Position numbers and translations under genes: made by a program. Shown one piece after another: positions 23,401 through 34,984 of a stretch of DNA of 64,000 nt. Numbering within the stretch: the first letter of the stretch is position 1; each line of letters opens with the position of its first letter. This DNA comes from Endomychus coccineus (taxonomy: Eukaryota; Arthropoda; Insecta; Coleoptera; Endomychidae). The stretch spans positions 191,914,315-191,978,314 of the forward strand of contig OY294068.1 of assembly GCA_958510875.1 (NCBI GenBank), in the 5' to 3' direction. The notes beneath the pieces are model-generated. The model searched no databases. It saw only the letters and a program-made list of their open reading frames with translations, and was not told where the DNA came from.

Positions 23401-24640
23401 CCCACACTACTCATCTATTCTAGTTTCTAATGACATACATTGTCATTTATTTCAATAAATAGTCTTCGATAATAGTTACGTATTTTCCCTTACTGGCAGA
23501 ACAGATTGTTGGTGACCACGACAGGAATACTCTTATTGTCCTAGATCCTAGAAGGCACACGACGTCTATACGTTTTCTAAGAATTTCCCGTTTTTTTGAA
23601 CCTGTTGGTTGTGTTGTTCCTTACTTATGTTTCATTACAAAGCATGTTCTATTCGTGTTTTACCGCAATTGCCTGAATATGAGCTCTAGAAGATCTCTTG
23701 AACAATTTGCGCACAGCGTAACTCGAAAGGCGCAAATATCTGAAAGAACATAAACAAGCTCTGAGGAATTTTCACAGCAGCAATAAGGTAATACATGTCG
23801 ATTGCAATAGGATGAAAGTGATCACATTATATGTGAGCAATCTTAAATCAAATAATCGTTTAACATTTACGAAGTAATATTACTCCATTTTATCATTTAA
23901 CGATCTAATAATCTCGAACTCTAATTTTACCCAGAGGCACTTTATATGGCAATGCCTGGAGGTGTGTCCGGAAAACACTTCAATACAAACATCTTTTATA
24001 ATTACATAAGTTGGAACTGTCAGGCAACAATTCGAGTGACTAATTTTGTAATAACTATAATATATTGTAGCTCGTTAGTATTACGTAAATATCGATAGAT
24101 GTGTGTAAGTTATTTACTATAGTACTACACCTTTATATACAGGTTGTACCAGAACAACAGTTGGTTATATTGCAAGACATTTCATTAACCAACCTTTGAA
24201 AATAGGACGCAACAGAATATAGTTCTGTGAAAATCTTGATAATCATTTAGTCTTTCTTCATCATAGAATTACTGTTTTGTATCATCAACTGTACAATGTG
24301 GGTTGTAAAAATAGAGCGAATCACGTTTGGTAGAGGTACACAAAATTTAATATAAATCCCTCTGCTAACAAGTATCATTAACACTGGAACAGATTTTTAC
24401 AACTATGTATTATGTTCACAACTTTAGAATAAATATTCACGAAGTAAAAACAAAATTCCAAATTATTTTCTTGGTAGTGATTGATTAAATAAAACACTTT
24501 TAATTGATCTTTTATCACTTATATTAAAGAAACGCTGGCATATCATCTTTGAAATGATACCAGATACGAATAAACATAATAAGAGGTCTTAAGGTTCAAA
24601 CCAACCTGGGGAATAGATAGATAGTGTGCCAGCCAGAGTT
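23401..24640. other. No gene recognised
   Basis: AT-rich. A TATATACAGGTTGTACCAG sequence near 24137 resembles the TACAGGGTGT transposon termini elsewhere, but I saw no partner end. Confidence 0.35.
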
Positions 24641-24890
24641 GCTCTTCGTAAATCATTTGATTTAGTTACTGATTTTTATATAATAGTTTCACATTCAAAA
24701 GATACTCTTAGAATTTGTGTAAAAATGATTAAATAAATTATCTATTTCATTATTTTCACACAACTAAATAGTATTCAAATTAATAATGTTTTAAAAAAAA
24801 TCTTATTACAAATTTTTCGTTTCTGGGAATTGAACCCGAGCTGTAGTGAGTGACAGCCGAGTAAACTAGCCTGTAAATAGTTAAAAGTAC
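24641..24890 (-). mobile_element. tRNA-like element, truncated minus copy
   Basis: 24836-24846 is the inverse of box B (GGTTCAATTCC on the minus strand). The sequence to its left, AAAGATACTCTTAGAATTTG (24699) through CAAATTAATAATG, matches the 3' body of the + copy at 22.8-23.4 kb. The tRNA-like head is cut off to the right. Confidence 0.62.
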
Positions 24891-25004
24891 AGTGTAAATT
24901 CAAAGTGGCGTTGTTTGTTGTTGTTGTTGAATGATTTAGTTGAAATTTTGGGTGAAAGCAGTTTTAAATTAACTGTGAACGTCTTCAATCGATCCAATGT
25001 ATAC

Positions 25005-27290
25005 TTTGCAACTAAAAATCGCTAATTTGACTTGAAATAGTGTCACATACTTCCGATGCATTAACAGCTCTGTTATCTCCTACTGTTGTTTTTTGTGTTT
25101 TCCTAGCAGGTTCTTCATTTTTGCGTTCTTGATTGTCATTGTCAGTAGAATTTCTAATTCGAGTAATTTGCTGTTGGAATTGTTCAATTGCCTTTTGAAG
25201 TTGAGCACTGTCAATCCCGGCCATTTGAGTCTGATTAAATAATATTTCAACATGTGGCATAATGAAATGAAATATTTTCAACCAGTAGGGAAATTACGGG
25301 CAACTCAAATGTTTCAATAAGCCACTTGCTCCACTTGTCTAAACATTGATCAAGAATTACCGTTCGTTTTGGCGATCGAGAAAAAAGCTTGAAAATGACT
25401 GCAAAATCGCAAAGAAATTTTTGCTTTCTTATTACACTGTGCCGCCAGGGCCGTCTTAAACTAGGCTGGGGCCCTTGGGCACACAAGAATTTGGGGCCCT
25501 TTTGGAAAGTAAAAAAGCGAATTATAATAACATTTTTACTAAGTATGACCATTTATTACCTATAATCCTATAAAGGTAATCAAATACAATATGATATAGT
25601 ATGTCATTAATGATATTGGAATGCTGCTGGTTTTTTGGTTACGTTTACGATAACGGGATCTTTCGGGATTTCTGTTGAGCAAAATCTTCTGTTATATCCT
25701 TAAAGTCAATTTTTTGAAGGATATCACTTTCTATGCACATAATTGACAAATTACTCAGTCGTTGTTGTAACATTGTTGTTCGTAATTCATTTTTTATTCT
25801 CTTAAGCTGCGAAAATGACCGCTCTCCACTATAATTGGTAACCATTAGGCAAAGGAATATTCTTGTAGCATTTCTTTTTGAGCTATAACTTTTTTTCTTT
25901 TTTGTGAACCACTTAAATATGTTCTTTTCGACATAATGAAATAATGTTTAAACGAACAAATGAAAACTTCTATTTATCTTACTCAATTTTAAATATCAAA
26001 CGAAACAAAATAACGCCATACGCCACTAACTTAACTCCTATCAGACTGAAAGTTTAATAGGTACCTATACCTCCATCATTCGGGGATTCGCCCAACCATA
26101 GACAATGTAGACATTTATGTTAGGCCCTGTTTAGACGGTGCAGCTTGACTTTGGAATCGGAGTGATTGCGTGAGTGATCGCTAGATGGTGTACTTAGTAA
26201 ATTAGGTAGGATGCGTTCGGAAATATTATTAATTAGTACAGTATGAATAATAGGCGCAGTCATCGATATAATGGCGTAGTATATGCCTTGTAAATACCTT
26301 CTGATATGATTACTGATTGTCGGTCCTTCGGGGCCCTCTGAGAATGGGGGTCCTGGGCACGGGCCCCGTGTGCCCTTATGGTGAAGACGGTATTGTGTGC
26401 CGCTCGTTCAATAATTACATTAAATTGATGCGCGTAACAGTGAATATAATGTGCATGTGGAAATGTTCTTTTGATAATGGCTTGGACACATTTGTCTTAC
26501 CACTCATAGTTTATTGTTATCAGACCCAAGAGGAGAATTTAAAATAGTTTGCAATTAATTCAGCAATTTTTTTGCTAATCATCAGCATTATGTCCACCCG
26601 GCTTAAAAAAAGACCATAAGCGTTGAAAATTTTTCCGTTAAACACGTATCGAATAATAACCATTTGCTGATGATTAAAGGTGTCTGTGGTTTCATCGGCC
26701 TCCAAAGCAATGAAATTTGCAGATTTGATTTCTTTTAATATTTGCATATTGCATCTAGCAATTCGTTCTGAATAGTTTTTGAGAAGCCTTTAAACACTCG
26801 TAAACCCGAACCTTTCATATGTATTGTAAGCACAGCGTCTAATTCAACTGCAAAGTTGATTAAGCCTACAAAAATACCAGGATTTTCCGACGTCAATGTC
26901 TCAACATGACCTCGTAATCCCAATTCAAAGGCACCGCAAAATTTCATACACATAATTAACCGGCGCAAAATATGACGATTTTTTTCCACAACTTCGTTGT
27001 ACTTAATATAATGTCGCAAATATGCACTGTCCACTTTGCCTAGAACAATAAAATCCATGTATCCGTTCATGTGAGAAACGGAATTTTCGTGTTTCTTTGT
27101 CCTCTTTGCGATGTGTTTAAAATCATTCAACCCTTGTTTATTCCACAAACTAACCTCTTCCTTCAAGATTAAACACATAAAACAAAATAGTTTATATGTT
27201 ACTGGAAATGATAGCGGGTTTTTCAAAAGATTTTGCACACAATCAACTTCCTTCATCACTTCACGTCTTCGAATTCAATTCACACAATGT
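25005..27290 (-). mobile_element. hAT transposon relic (copy B), interrupted by another hAT
   Basis: Minus-strand pieces of one ZMYM1/DUF4371-type transposase occur in N-to-C order from right to left. 26735-27259 has LFCFMCLILKEEVSLWNKQG and the VGLINFAVELDAVL block. 26520-26747 has SANFIALEADETTDTF, with the first catalytic Asp region. 25012-25440 has the Gln-rich IEQFQQQITRIRNS end. The C-terminal hATC dimerisation part is not recognisable. Frameshifts and missing codons show it is dead. The frame is split by the insertion at 25446-26395; 25437 and 26404 rejoin in the same order as copy A at about 16810. Confidence 0.87.
25446..26395 (-). mobile_element. Nested 950-bp hAT element with exact 8-bp target duplication
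   Basis: Starts CAGGGCCGTCTTAAACTAGG and ends GAAGACGGTATTG. The exact octamer TGTGCCGC flanks it (25438-25445 and 26396-26403). The only coding remnant is minus 25645-25845, a hATC dimerisation motif (YSGERSFSQLKRIKNELRTT, then RLSNLSIMCIESDIL). GGGGCCC/GGGCAC subterminal blocks occur near both ends. This is an internally deleted, non-autonomous hAT derivative that jumped into copy B. Confidence 0.93.
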
Positions 27291-27424
27291 ACACTATGAT
27301 GGCAAGACGTTTACTGGAGATACGCCGCTTTGTGCCCCAAACCGACAGCTTAAGCGCGTATGGCGAAGATAACCGTCAGTCAGCTGATTCATACTTGAAA
27401 TAGGTACACTTAAGAACGTTCCCC

Positions 27425-27755
27425 GGAACCCACACAGTATACAAATTAAATTGTTTAGATTGCTATGGAACTTATATAGAGCTTATGAGAATATTACTTA
27501 GCAGCGGATTCTTATTGTATATACTTGAAACATTAATTGTGTTATAATTTCGATTGGTCGTGTTTCTGTTCGTTTCGGAGACGTGGGCATTTTTAATTGA
27601 AATGCGATAAGGACACCTTGTGGTGAGATAATTAGTTTTAAGAAATCACTTTTATACAGTTATAAGTCTTCTGATGATGGTCGTGAGACCGAAACGTACG
27701 TAAAGACGAAAATAATAAGCATATGTGTTGGTGTGACCTATTGTTAAAGAACACA
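27425..27755 (+). mobile_element. Internally deleted Penelope-like element with 3' hammerhead
   Basis: Begins with a GIY-YIG-start remnant (ATACAAATTAAATTGTTTAG at about 27439, matching the VYKMNCSDCDGTY block at 56145). It then jumps to the 3' region, matching 56665-56900 (GTGTTATAATTTCGATTGGT at about 27539 onward), ending with the hammerhead and the ATAAGCATATGTGTTGGTG tail. So the copy has lost most of the endonuclease but kept the ribozyme. Confidence 0.75.
27666..27707 (+). ncRNA. Hammerhead ribozyme motif, class A, intact core
   Basis: Stem I GUCUU (27666-27670) pairs with AAGAC (27703-27707). The core CUGAUGA is at 27671-27677. Stem II GGUC/GACC has a GUGA tetraloop (27679-27690). 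GAAA is at 27691-27694. Stem III is the self-complementary ACGU-ACGU (27694-27701), followed by the GUA cleavage triplet, so cleavage is predicted after 27702. All conserved core positions are present. Because stem III has no loop, activity would need pairing between two copies. Hammerheads in Penelope-like elements are established; this copy's activity is untested. Confidence 0.85.
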
Positions 27756-28880
27756 AGAAGAGACAGTAAGACTCTGTTCTAATTGTTCATAATAATAATA
27801 ATGTTAAGAGAATTGATAATGTCATAGCTAAGGAATTCAAATATTACTGATTCAAATAGTTTAGCGAGGATGCAAAGTATTGATACAGTGTTGGTCACAG
27901 TTTCCTTAAAATCAGATTTAAAATTATGAGCTATAAACAGGAATGGATTTTTCTCCGGTTTCGGTAAATATTGAGAAAGTATACCTCTGGTAGCACTTTA
28001 TTACATAAATTGCAACGAGTCATGCTGGTTATTTCTTTCTATTTGACACACTACTTACCTATTTAACTCGAGACTAAATTGCGCATACTAAAAATGAAAT
28101 AATTTATTGCATGATTTGGCGCGTAATTATGTAACAGATATAGTAAGAGCAGGACAAGATGCTATAAGGTTTGGATATTTTTCAATTCACACATCTTGAT
28201 TTATTAATTTTCCTTTCTATTCGTATTCGAAAACATTCAATATGTTTCATATCCGACAATTATGTCACAAACGACTCAATTTATCGATAAATGTTCATTC
28301 GCTTCCCTTTACTTCTATTTTTAATTACTTTGTAGTCAGGATCTGTTGGGTAAGATCGTAAACTCTCAATTAAGAGAATATTTTTTTATTATACTATAAT
28401 TAAATGCTACTGATAGCATCAATCCTTGGCTTAGGATATTCGATAATATCGAAGAGCTGAGAAAGGATATTGCGACACCGATCACATGCTCTACTTAGTA
28501 GGTAAAAATAAAAATGTGGCTGTCTATGAGATGAGCAAAAACTTCTACAGTTCATAAACGTTTAAAACTATCCATCCACCGCTGAACAATACCGTGATAA
28601 CGTCACTCTACTCAAAAATTCCCGATTCAGTCACCTGGACCTTTTACCTATAATATTCCCATTTCGTCCCCTACGGCCTAGGCTCATGTTAGCAAAATGG
28701 AGTGAAGCGTAGCAGAACGGAGTCGCTTCTTGAATCGGCTTATATGGCACAAGGTATGCTCTCATAAACGGTCAAATGGTAAATGAAATTTGGATACAAA
28801 CTAGATATGATGGTCGAAATTTACTGACATGTAGAGAGAAATAGACTGCAGGGTGTGTGCAGTGAAAACAGTACCTTGCA
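27756..28880. other. No gene recognised
   Basis: AT-rich sequence with scattered short frames. Nothing assignable. Confidence 0.35.
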
Positions 28881-28889
28881 GCCTAGCCA

Positions 28890-29940
28890 CTCGCACTGAA
28901 CAGGTGAGTTTTAAGCCTAAATTGGGAAATTTGAAGGTTAAGGGTCTGACGAAGGCTATGCTCGATTCTTGGATAGTGATTTTTTACTCGCCGTCGATTT
29001 AGAACAAACGGGCTTCGTTTAACAGCAGCAGCTAAACAAACCAGACATCGATGAAGACACGAACAACGCATTTTGAGACAATTCGAAAGAAGACCCGAAA
29101 TAGGTGTAAGACTTGCTTCACGATTGTTGAATATTTCAAAAACGCACATATGGTTCTTCATATGTGCAAAATAATTTACATCCTTACCATTTACAACCCG
29201 TGCGAGCATTGCATCTTGAAGATCAAGAACGGAGCATGATCTTTGCAAGTGAATATTAAATAAAATTTTCTTGAAAAGATTATTTGAACCGATGGAGCTG
29301 GCTTCACAAGAAGAGGTATTGTGAATTTGCGTATCTGGAACCATGAAAATCCACATGTTGTACCACCCAGAAATTTCCAACATGAATTCAGAGTGTTAAT
29401 GTTTGGATTGGAATTTTTAGAAATTACCTTCTTGGGCCCTATGTTTTGCCGAATAAATTAAATGGACCAAGCTTCTTAGATTTTCTGATGACGCCGCATC
29501 CGGAAATGCTAGAAGAATACCCTCAAATCAGCGAGAAGATTCCTTTTGTCAAGTGGATGGATGCCCGTCACATTACTATTTACCAGTTAGAGAATGGCTT
29601 AATGACAATTATCGTGATAGATGAATAGGTAGAGGGAGTCCTGTTTTGAGACCTGCAAGATCGCCTGATATTACTCCTTTAAATTTTTTTGTTTGGGTTG
29701 CTTAAAGATATAGTTTATTCAACCAGTGTGGAAACTCGTGAACAGCTTATACAAAGAATTCAAGATGCAACACGAAGCATTCCTCTCAATGTTTTCGTTG
29801 AAGTTAGAAGATCAATAATTGTAAGAAGTTGTGAACTATGTATGATGGGAATTATATTGAAGAACTTCTTTGAAATTAATACACAAAATTTCAGAAAATT
29901 CGTCTTTTTAACTCTTGTTGGTAGACTTACTATAAATTAA
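28890..29940 (+). mobile_element. Mariner-like (DDE_3) transposase relic
   Basis: + strand frames give the central and C-terminal transposase in pieces: RQFERRPEIGVRLASRLLNI (about 29077), LGPYVLPNKLNGPSFLDF, then DGCPSHYYLPVREWLNDNYR (about 29560-29620) and RPARSPDITPLNFFVW (third catalytic Asp of the DDE/D triad), then FGLLKDIVYSTSVETREQLI and the tail. Multiple frameshifts and an in-frame stop after NYRDR mark it as dead. A different lineage from the mariner at 36.2 kb. Confidence 0.85.
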
Positions 29941-30039
29941 AGTACATTGTAGTTATCTGGTTTAAACATTTTTGGAAATAAAAATTTGTTATTCGGCCTT
30001 TCTTTGTAATATATCGCTGTAGAAAAGACAGATTATTTG

Positions 30040-30640
30040 ATTTTTGTGACCCAAGGGCTCTTAGTTGACCCCATTGTTCTAGCAGGTTTGTGGTCAGTCA
30101 TAAATCCAGAATATTGCCAACGCTGGCCTCCATAAGTTCTTCTGGGTGCAGTTTCGAATCTCCGAAGTGACGGTGCCTGAGGGATGTCAATTAAGGGCAT
30201 TCCAACAGGATGAGGCAGTTTATATCCCCTCTCTGTATCTTCTACATATAGGATCATCTGCGATGCCCATAGCATGAAGGTGTTTGTTTAGACGACAATT
30301 ACCGGTTAGGAATCCAGTCATCTCTCTGATGTCCCTTCTGTTCAGTGAAAGGAGTTTTTTTGACAGCCTAGACACAGGCTCTTTGATGAAGAGCTTGGCC
30401 TGCCTCATGCGTGGTGATTCTAGCCACAGTTCAGACCACTCTTTATTCACTTGGCCCAAAAGGGCGAGACCCTTGGCTTCAACTCCATTGTATCCAGGGG
30501 CCCAGATGAGTTGAACTTTATTTCTCCTGGCTAGTTCAGCTAGTGTATCTCTGCATTCTTTGACAAGCCTTGATGTGTCTCTGGGTGACTTATTGAGAGT
30601 TCCCAGAGCCGACCGGCTGTCTGTGCAAATTAAGAAGTAA
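30040..30640 (-). mobile_element. Non-LTR retrotransposon RNase H fragment
   Basis: The minus strand reads CTDSRSALGTLNKSPRDTSR (about 30575-30635, catalytic-type Asp), then LAELARRNKVQLIWAPGYNG, LSLNRRDIREMTGFLTGNCR, LNKHLHAMGIADDPICRR and degraded C-terminal sequence. It is the same family as 7085-8104 with opposite orientation. It is 5'-truncated and broken by stops, and the knuckle has lost a Cys (CRRY). Confidence 0.82.
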
Positions 30641-31205
30641 ATTGAAGGTTTACGTGATATTATCGATCGGGCAACGATTAGTGATGAATGAAATCTCCGT
30701 AGATAATCAACACGATTAACGATGCGGAATATTTTCTATTCAAAATCATCCATTCATTAACCAGTACGCTATTAAATCGTGATGACCGTCGATAGAACTT
30801 TCCGGTTTATCGGTCTTTGCCTCGTAACTAAGAATAGAAGAGGTTTGATTGTGAAATAACTAGATTTTTCAAATAAATTTATATTCATATATACAGGATG
30901 TTGTTGTGAAATGGATCAACTTTATATTTATAAGGTTACAGTAGAGTTTTACAAATTACTAGTTTCGTGTTTCGTCCGAATCACTACGAAACAATTGAGC
31001 AACTTAGTAAATTGAGTTATTAACACTTACATCTCAATTTCCCATTTCGTAGGTATCTAATAAAATTATACCCCACCACGATGATCCTCGCATTGGTCAA
31101 CCCGCGAAATTCAAACTTAATCATAAAGCTTTCGAGCTCTCTTAGAACTCGAAAAGTCATTGAACTCGAAACGTGATAGAACTCAAAATGGGGTTAATAA
31201 TGACG
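30641..31205. other. No gene; small repeat traces
   Basis: A TATACAGGATGTTGTTGTG sequence near 30892 resembles transposon termini elsewhere. AACCCGCGAAATTCAAAC near 31098 matches the tandem units at 13.7 kb. Nothing coding. Confidence 0.4.
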
Positions 31206-31440
31206 ATCGAAATTTCAGGATATTTTTCATCACATATTCGCAAAATTATCGCTCAATATCGCCGTAATATTGATTTTGTGCCACTGCTGGAGCATTACAG
31301 TACCTCTTATCTTTAAGGTAGCCCCCAAGAAAAAAATCTATAGGTTTTAAATCGTACAATCTAGGCAGCGAATAGAAATTCCAAGGTATCGAAGGAATCT
31401 AGGTAATGACATTTTTTATGGATGAGGCAGGAATGTTCTC
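31206..31440 (-). mobile_element. Mariner-like transposase C-terminal fragment
   Basis: Matches the minus-oriented fragment at 35.2-35.36 kb. On the minus strand it contains a degraded RxYDLKPIDFFLG (third catalytic Asp region, about 31340-31380) and a downstream AQYZR-type tail. Short and broken. Confidence 0.6.
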
Positions 31441-31464
31441 AGAGGCCTGAAATAGTTGAACTCG

Positions 31465-31612
31465 AATTACTATTAAAGTACCTAGTACCTTTCATCATCA
31501 GAGTAAACTCGTTTAAACTAGTTTAGTCTGATGATGGCTACTTGGTAGCCGAAAGCTTCTTAGTACTTCAATAGTATTTTTAGCGGATACGGGTGATTAT
31601 TTCTTATCACTA
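31465..31612. ncRNA. Inverted pair of hammerhead-like motifs (class B), second locus
   Basis: The + copy has CUGAUGA at 31529-31535, stem II GGCUAC/GUAGCC (fully paired), GAAA at 31552-31555, then the downstream class-B block (AGTACTTCAATAGTATTTTT and GGGTGATTATTTCTTATC). Facing it on the minus strand (about 31475-31515) is CTGATGATGAAAGGTAC, that is, the core with stem II precisely missing. The arrangement is the same as at 15.26-15.39 kb. The + copy lacks a good stem I and is probably inactive. Confidence 0.5.
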
Positions 31613-32545
31613 TTATCCTGATCAAGCTGCAATCCCAAGAGGCAATTTCAACTCACAATAAACACAAATGCTTTGATTATTACAATCGCATGAAATGGCA
31701 GTAATGAGTTAGAATTACTTTCTATAGATTCGCTGGTACACAAATGCAAGGTACTAGCTGTGATTGTAGATTTGCTGGTGTGACCTGAGTCGACTGCATA
31801 AACGTTCATCTGTTACACAAGTTAACTATTTAAAGATTTATCTGTATCGCATTATGAATAGCGAGGACTTTCAACTATGTAATTTAGCATTGAGCACTGC
31901 ATCAAATCACATCAATTAATGCTTGCTCCTGGGCATTTGTACAGAAAATATATAAGTTGGCCCCAATTTTCAATAATTAGCTAAACCATAAAAGAATATA
32001 ATTACACAACACATTACAAATGAAAATCAAAAGAACATATTAAATGCTTATGGCTGCATGTTTTCCTTATCTGTACCGGAAAATCATCCAACATCATTAA
32101 ATGATAGCAATTCAACTGAGGTGTTGACCACAGTAACATCGTGAGGTAATATCACCAATGAGATGTTTTGCTAAGAGCTCTAAAGAGACTGTTGGAATGG
32201 TATGCATCTGTGTTCTTGTAGTGTTCTCACAGACGATACATACTGGCTATTCTTGTTGTAGAAAGGAATCTCCTATAATTTAATAGAATCTGTATTAAAA
32301 TATTAAAATATGGAGCCAAATTTGCAGCAACCCATGACTCAAAATGATTACTTAAGATTTAACAAAAATATTAACATTTTTTTAAGATCACAGTGTACTT
32401 GCTGGAATCGCCTTACATTACTCTGTAAATTTGCAATTAATTATTAATCACCCACCAGAAGAAGATTCGAAAAATTGAACTGAAACGTGCTCTTAATTTT
32501 GGGTCCATTATTAAAATCACCCCTCCACGAACTTTGATAAATTCT
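31613..32545. other. No gene recognised
   Basis: AT-rich, probably decayed repeat. No assignable domain. Confidence 0.35.
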
Positions 32546-32562
32546 ATTGATAAGAAATAATC

Positions 32563-32600
32563 ACTTGTTATAAGGAATATTTTTATTCCTTATAACAAGT
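32563..32600. repeat. Hairpin, 16-bp perfect arms, 6-nt loop
   Basis: ACTTGTTATAAGGAAT at 32563-32578 is exactly inverted at 32585-32600. The adjacent 32548-32572 is the inverse of the TGATTATTTCTTAT tail that closes the class-B Penelope-associated motifs, so this marks the 3' end of the minus-strand Penelope copy. Confidence 0.85.
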
Positions 32601-32669
32601 TATAACACGATCACAATTGATTTTGTAAATCCCGGAGTTTTCGAAATCTTACATCTATAAACTGACTAG

Positions 32670-34352
32670 CAGTGGCGGCTCGTGAACTTTTTAAGAGAGG
32701 AGGCTGGACATAAAACGTTTTTGTAAAAATATACTCTATTCAGCCAATTAATTTAACCTTTGGACAGCGACCGTACCAGCTACTTCAGTGACAAAATTAA
32801 TTGTTGCCCAGCAAGAACCAATGTGGAGGTATAGAGTTTCTCTTGGCAAAACATTTTTTTTGTTCGTTTTTTGTTTTTTATTTTATTTGGATTTTTAATA
32901 TTTTTTCTTTTTTTTTGGATTTTTCATATATAGTTTTTTTTATTAATTTTATTAACTTTTTTATATCCTAAAGTCTTTAGTTCGCGAAAAATGATCAATA
33001 ATATTATCATAAAATGTATCATTATGTTTTAAGTGTTTTACTAAATCTTTTTCCATAGATATTAAACTAACATTGTATAAACGATTTTGGCCCACTGTAT
33101 TTTGCATGTGGCCCACTGTATTTCGCATGTAAGTTTTAATTCGTTTGAGAGTAGAAACTGATCTCTCCACCAATGCCAACATGACAGGAATGGTGACTGT
33201 CAAACAAAGTAGTTTATAAAACTGAGGTAAAACTTGTTGCAAATCATTGTCTATCTTCTATATCATATCGGCGTGACTGTCGTACTGGCTTGAAATATCT
33301 TTATCCCAGTATACAACGTATGATTCATTGTGCAATAGTGCTATTTTATCAAAAAATTTATATTTTAGAACTAAGTTATCTAAAACTGTATTGGGAAACT
33401 CAAGTCGAAAAACTTCAATTCATGTAAATCGGAAAATCGAATCTCAATTTGACCTCTAATAGTATCTAAAATTTCATGAAAAAGTTGTTTTTATAATGTA
33501 TTTTCTTGCCTACCAAATTATAGGTTTTCCTCCATTTCGCGGGAGGAGCCTCATCAGTTGAAAAATTTTCAAATAAAATATTAAAATGAAATTCTGTATT
33601 ACGGAAACTTGAAATTTTATCAATGAGATGTTTCAAACGATCTCTTGAATAAATTATATCAGTGAATATATGTTGTAAAATTTGAAAAATAAGAACAGTT
33701 TGTTGAAATATTAATTGAAAAGTATCAAGAAGAAACAAAAATTCTTCATTTTCTAAATAAGATTTTAAACCAACAGCAGCATTTAATGAAACCTAATCTG
33801 TTGAAAAGTCATCACTGTTTAATATAAAATCAAATGTTTCAATTAATTTGTCTTTATTTTTATGGATGGTAAGCACTGCACGTAATGTAAATTTCATCAC
33901 ATCACTAATCCTTTCAAATCCGGTGAAGGCCGTTTATTTTTAAAAACACTTTTTTTTACTTCGCGTGGCGTCACAAAACAAATACCGATGCAACACGCAT
34001 GTGTCGTATTCCATACCACCGAGCGTACTGATCTGAAAGGCCGGCGGCAGGCTAGCCTACTGAGGGTGTTGCCATTTTAGATATGTTCTACGGTATTTAG
34101 CAATTGTACTGGTCGGAAAACGGCAACTGTGTTGAGCAACAGGTGTTTACTGTTTAAGGTTTGAAATATACTCTATAGAGTCTAGCCTCAGGGCACTGTT
34201 GCCAGATTAAATATAACTACTGAGAACGGGGAGAATTGATTGTAAAATTAAAAAAATTATTAGAGAAACAGGAAATAAAATGAATAATGATCAACAAGAT
34301 AAATTGGTGAGGAGGCTGAGCCTCCTTAGCCTCCTTCGAGGAGCCGCCACTG
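32670..34352 (-). mobile_element. hAT element of 1683 bp with 8-bp target duplication
   Basis: Ends CAGTGGCGGCTCGTGAAC and (inverted) CAGTGGCGGCTCCTCGAAGG. It is flanked by CTGACTAG (32662-32669) and CTGTCTAG (34353-34360), one mismatch in eight. Minus 32961-33242 encodes the hATC region (FYKLLCLTVTIPVMLALVER, then SVSTLKRIKTYMRNTVG). A small tandem duplication at about 33090-33130 repeats the NTVGHMQ part. Minus 33466-33738 and degraded frames up to 33960 continue upstream. Internally deleted, non-autonomous. Confidence 0.92.
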
Positions 34353-34984
34353 CTGTCTAGCAAATTTAGAAAACAAACTATGGAATTTATTAATTACTGA
34401 AAAATGATAAAGTGAAACTTTTGTATTTTATTGAAGTATTTGAGGGTAATGGCTCTAATTTGAAGTTGGCTACGTTCGAATTTCCTTTTTTGTTTAAAAA
34501 TTAAATTATTGATCAAAGATTTGTGGTAACCATTGTCCAACGCAAGTTTCTCAACTTCGTTATAATTTTGCTGGCTCAAAGGGACATTCAATAATCTATG
34601 AACTAGACTATTAAACGAAGCTATTTTATATCTAAATGGTGTAGCTGAATCCGCCGGGGTATACCTATTTGCTTGAGTGGGTTTTCTGTATATGTCGAAA
34701 TCCAAGTGATAACCATCTTTTATAATGTTAATATCAAGGAAAAGAAGCTCATTAACTGTTTCTATTCCGACAGTGAATCTCAGTGAATCAAATTGACTAT
34801 TAAGCGTGTTCAAAAAGCCATGTAAATCAAAATCCTTACTTCTAATACGAAAATGTCTTGAACATATCTATACCAATCTTTTGGGAATTGATTCAATTTT
34901 GATTTTTAAGTTTATTAAATTTTCTAACAATTGATCGGTTGATAGTAGATATAGGGACACTGGTCTCTACATTTTACGTAGCTC

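Larger units (their letters stand above)
32550..34960 (-). mobile_element. Penelope-like element relic with a hAT inserted in it
   Basis: Minus 34394-34813 (with frameshifted continuation to about 34960) encodes the C-terminal part of a Penelope-type reverse transcriptase. NELLFLDINI, then YHLDFDIYRKPTQANRYTPADS, then SLVHRLLNVPLSQQNYNEV are visible, the FLDxxI...YRKPT...Y..SxH-type block of PLEs with altered residues. The element continues leftward past the hAT insertion to a tail at about 32550. The GIY-YIG domain is not recognisable here. Confidence 0.8.
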
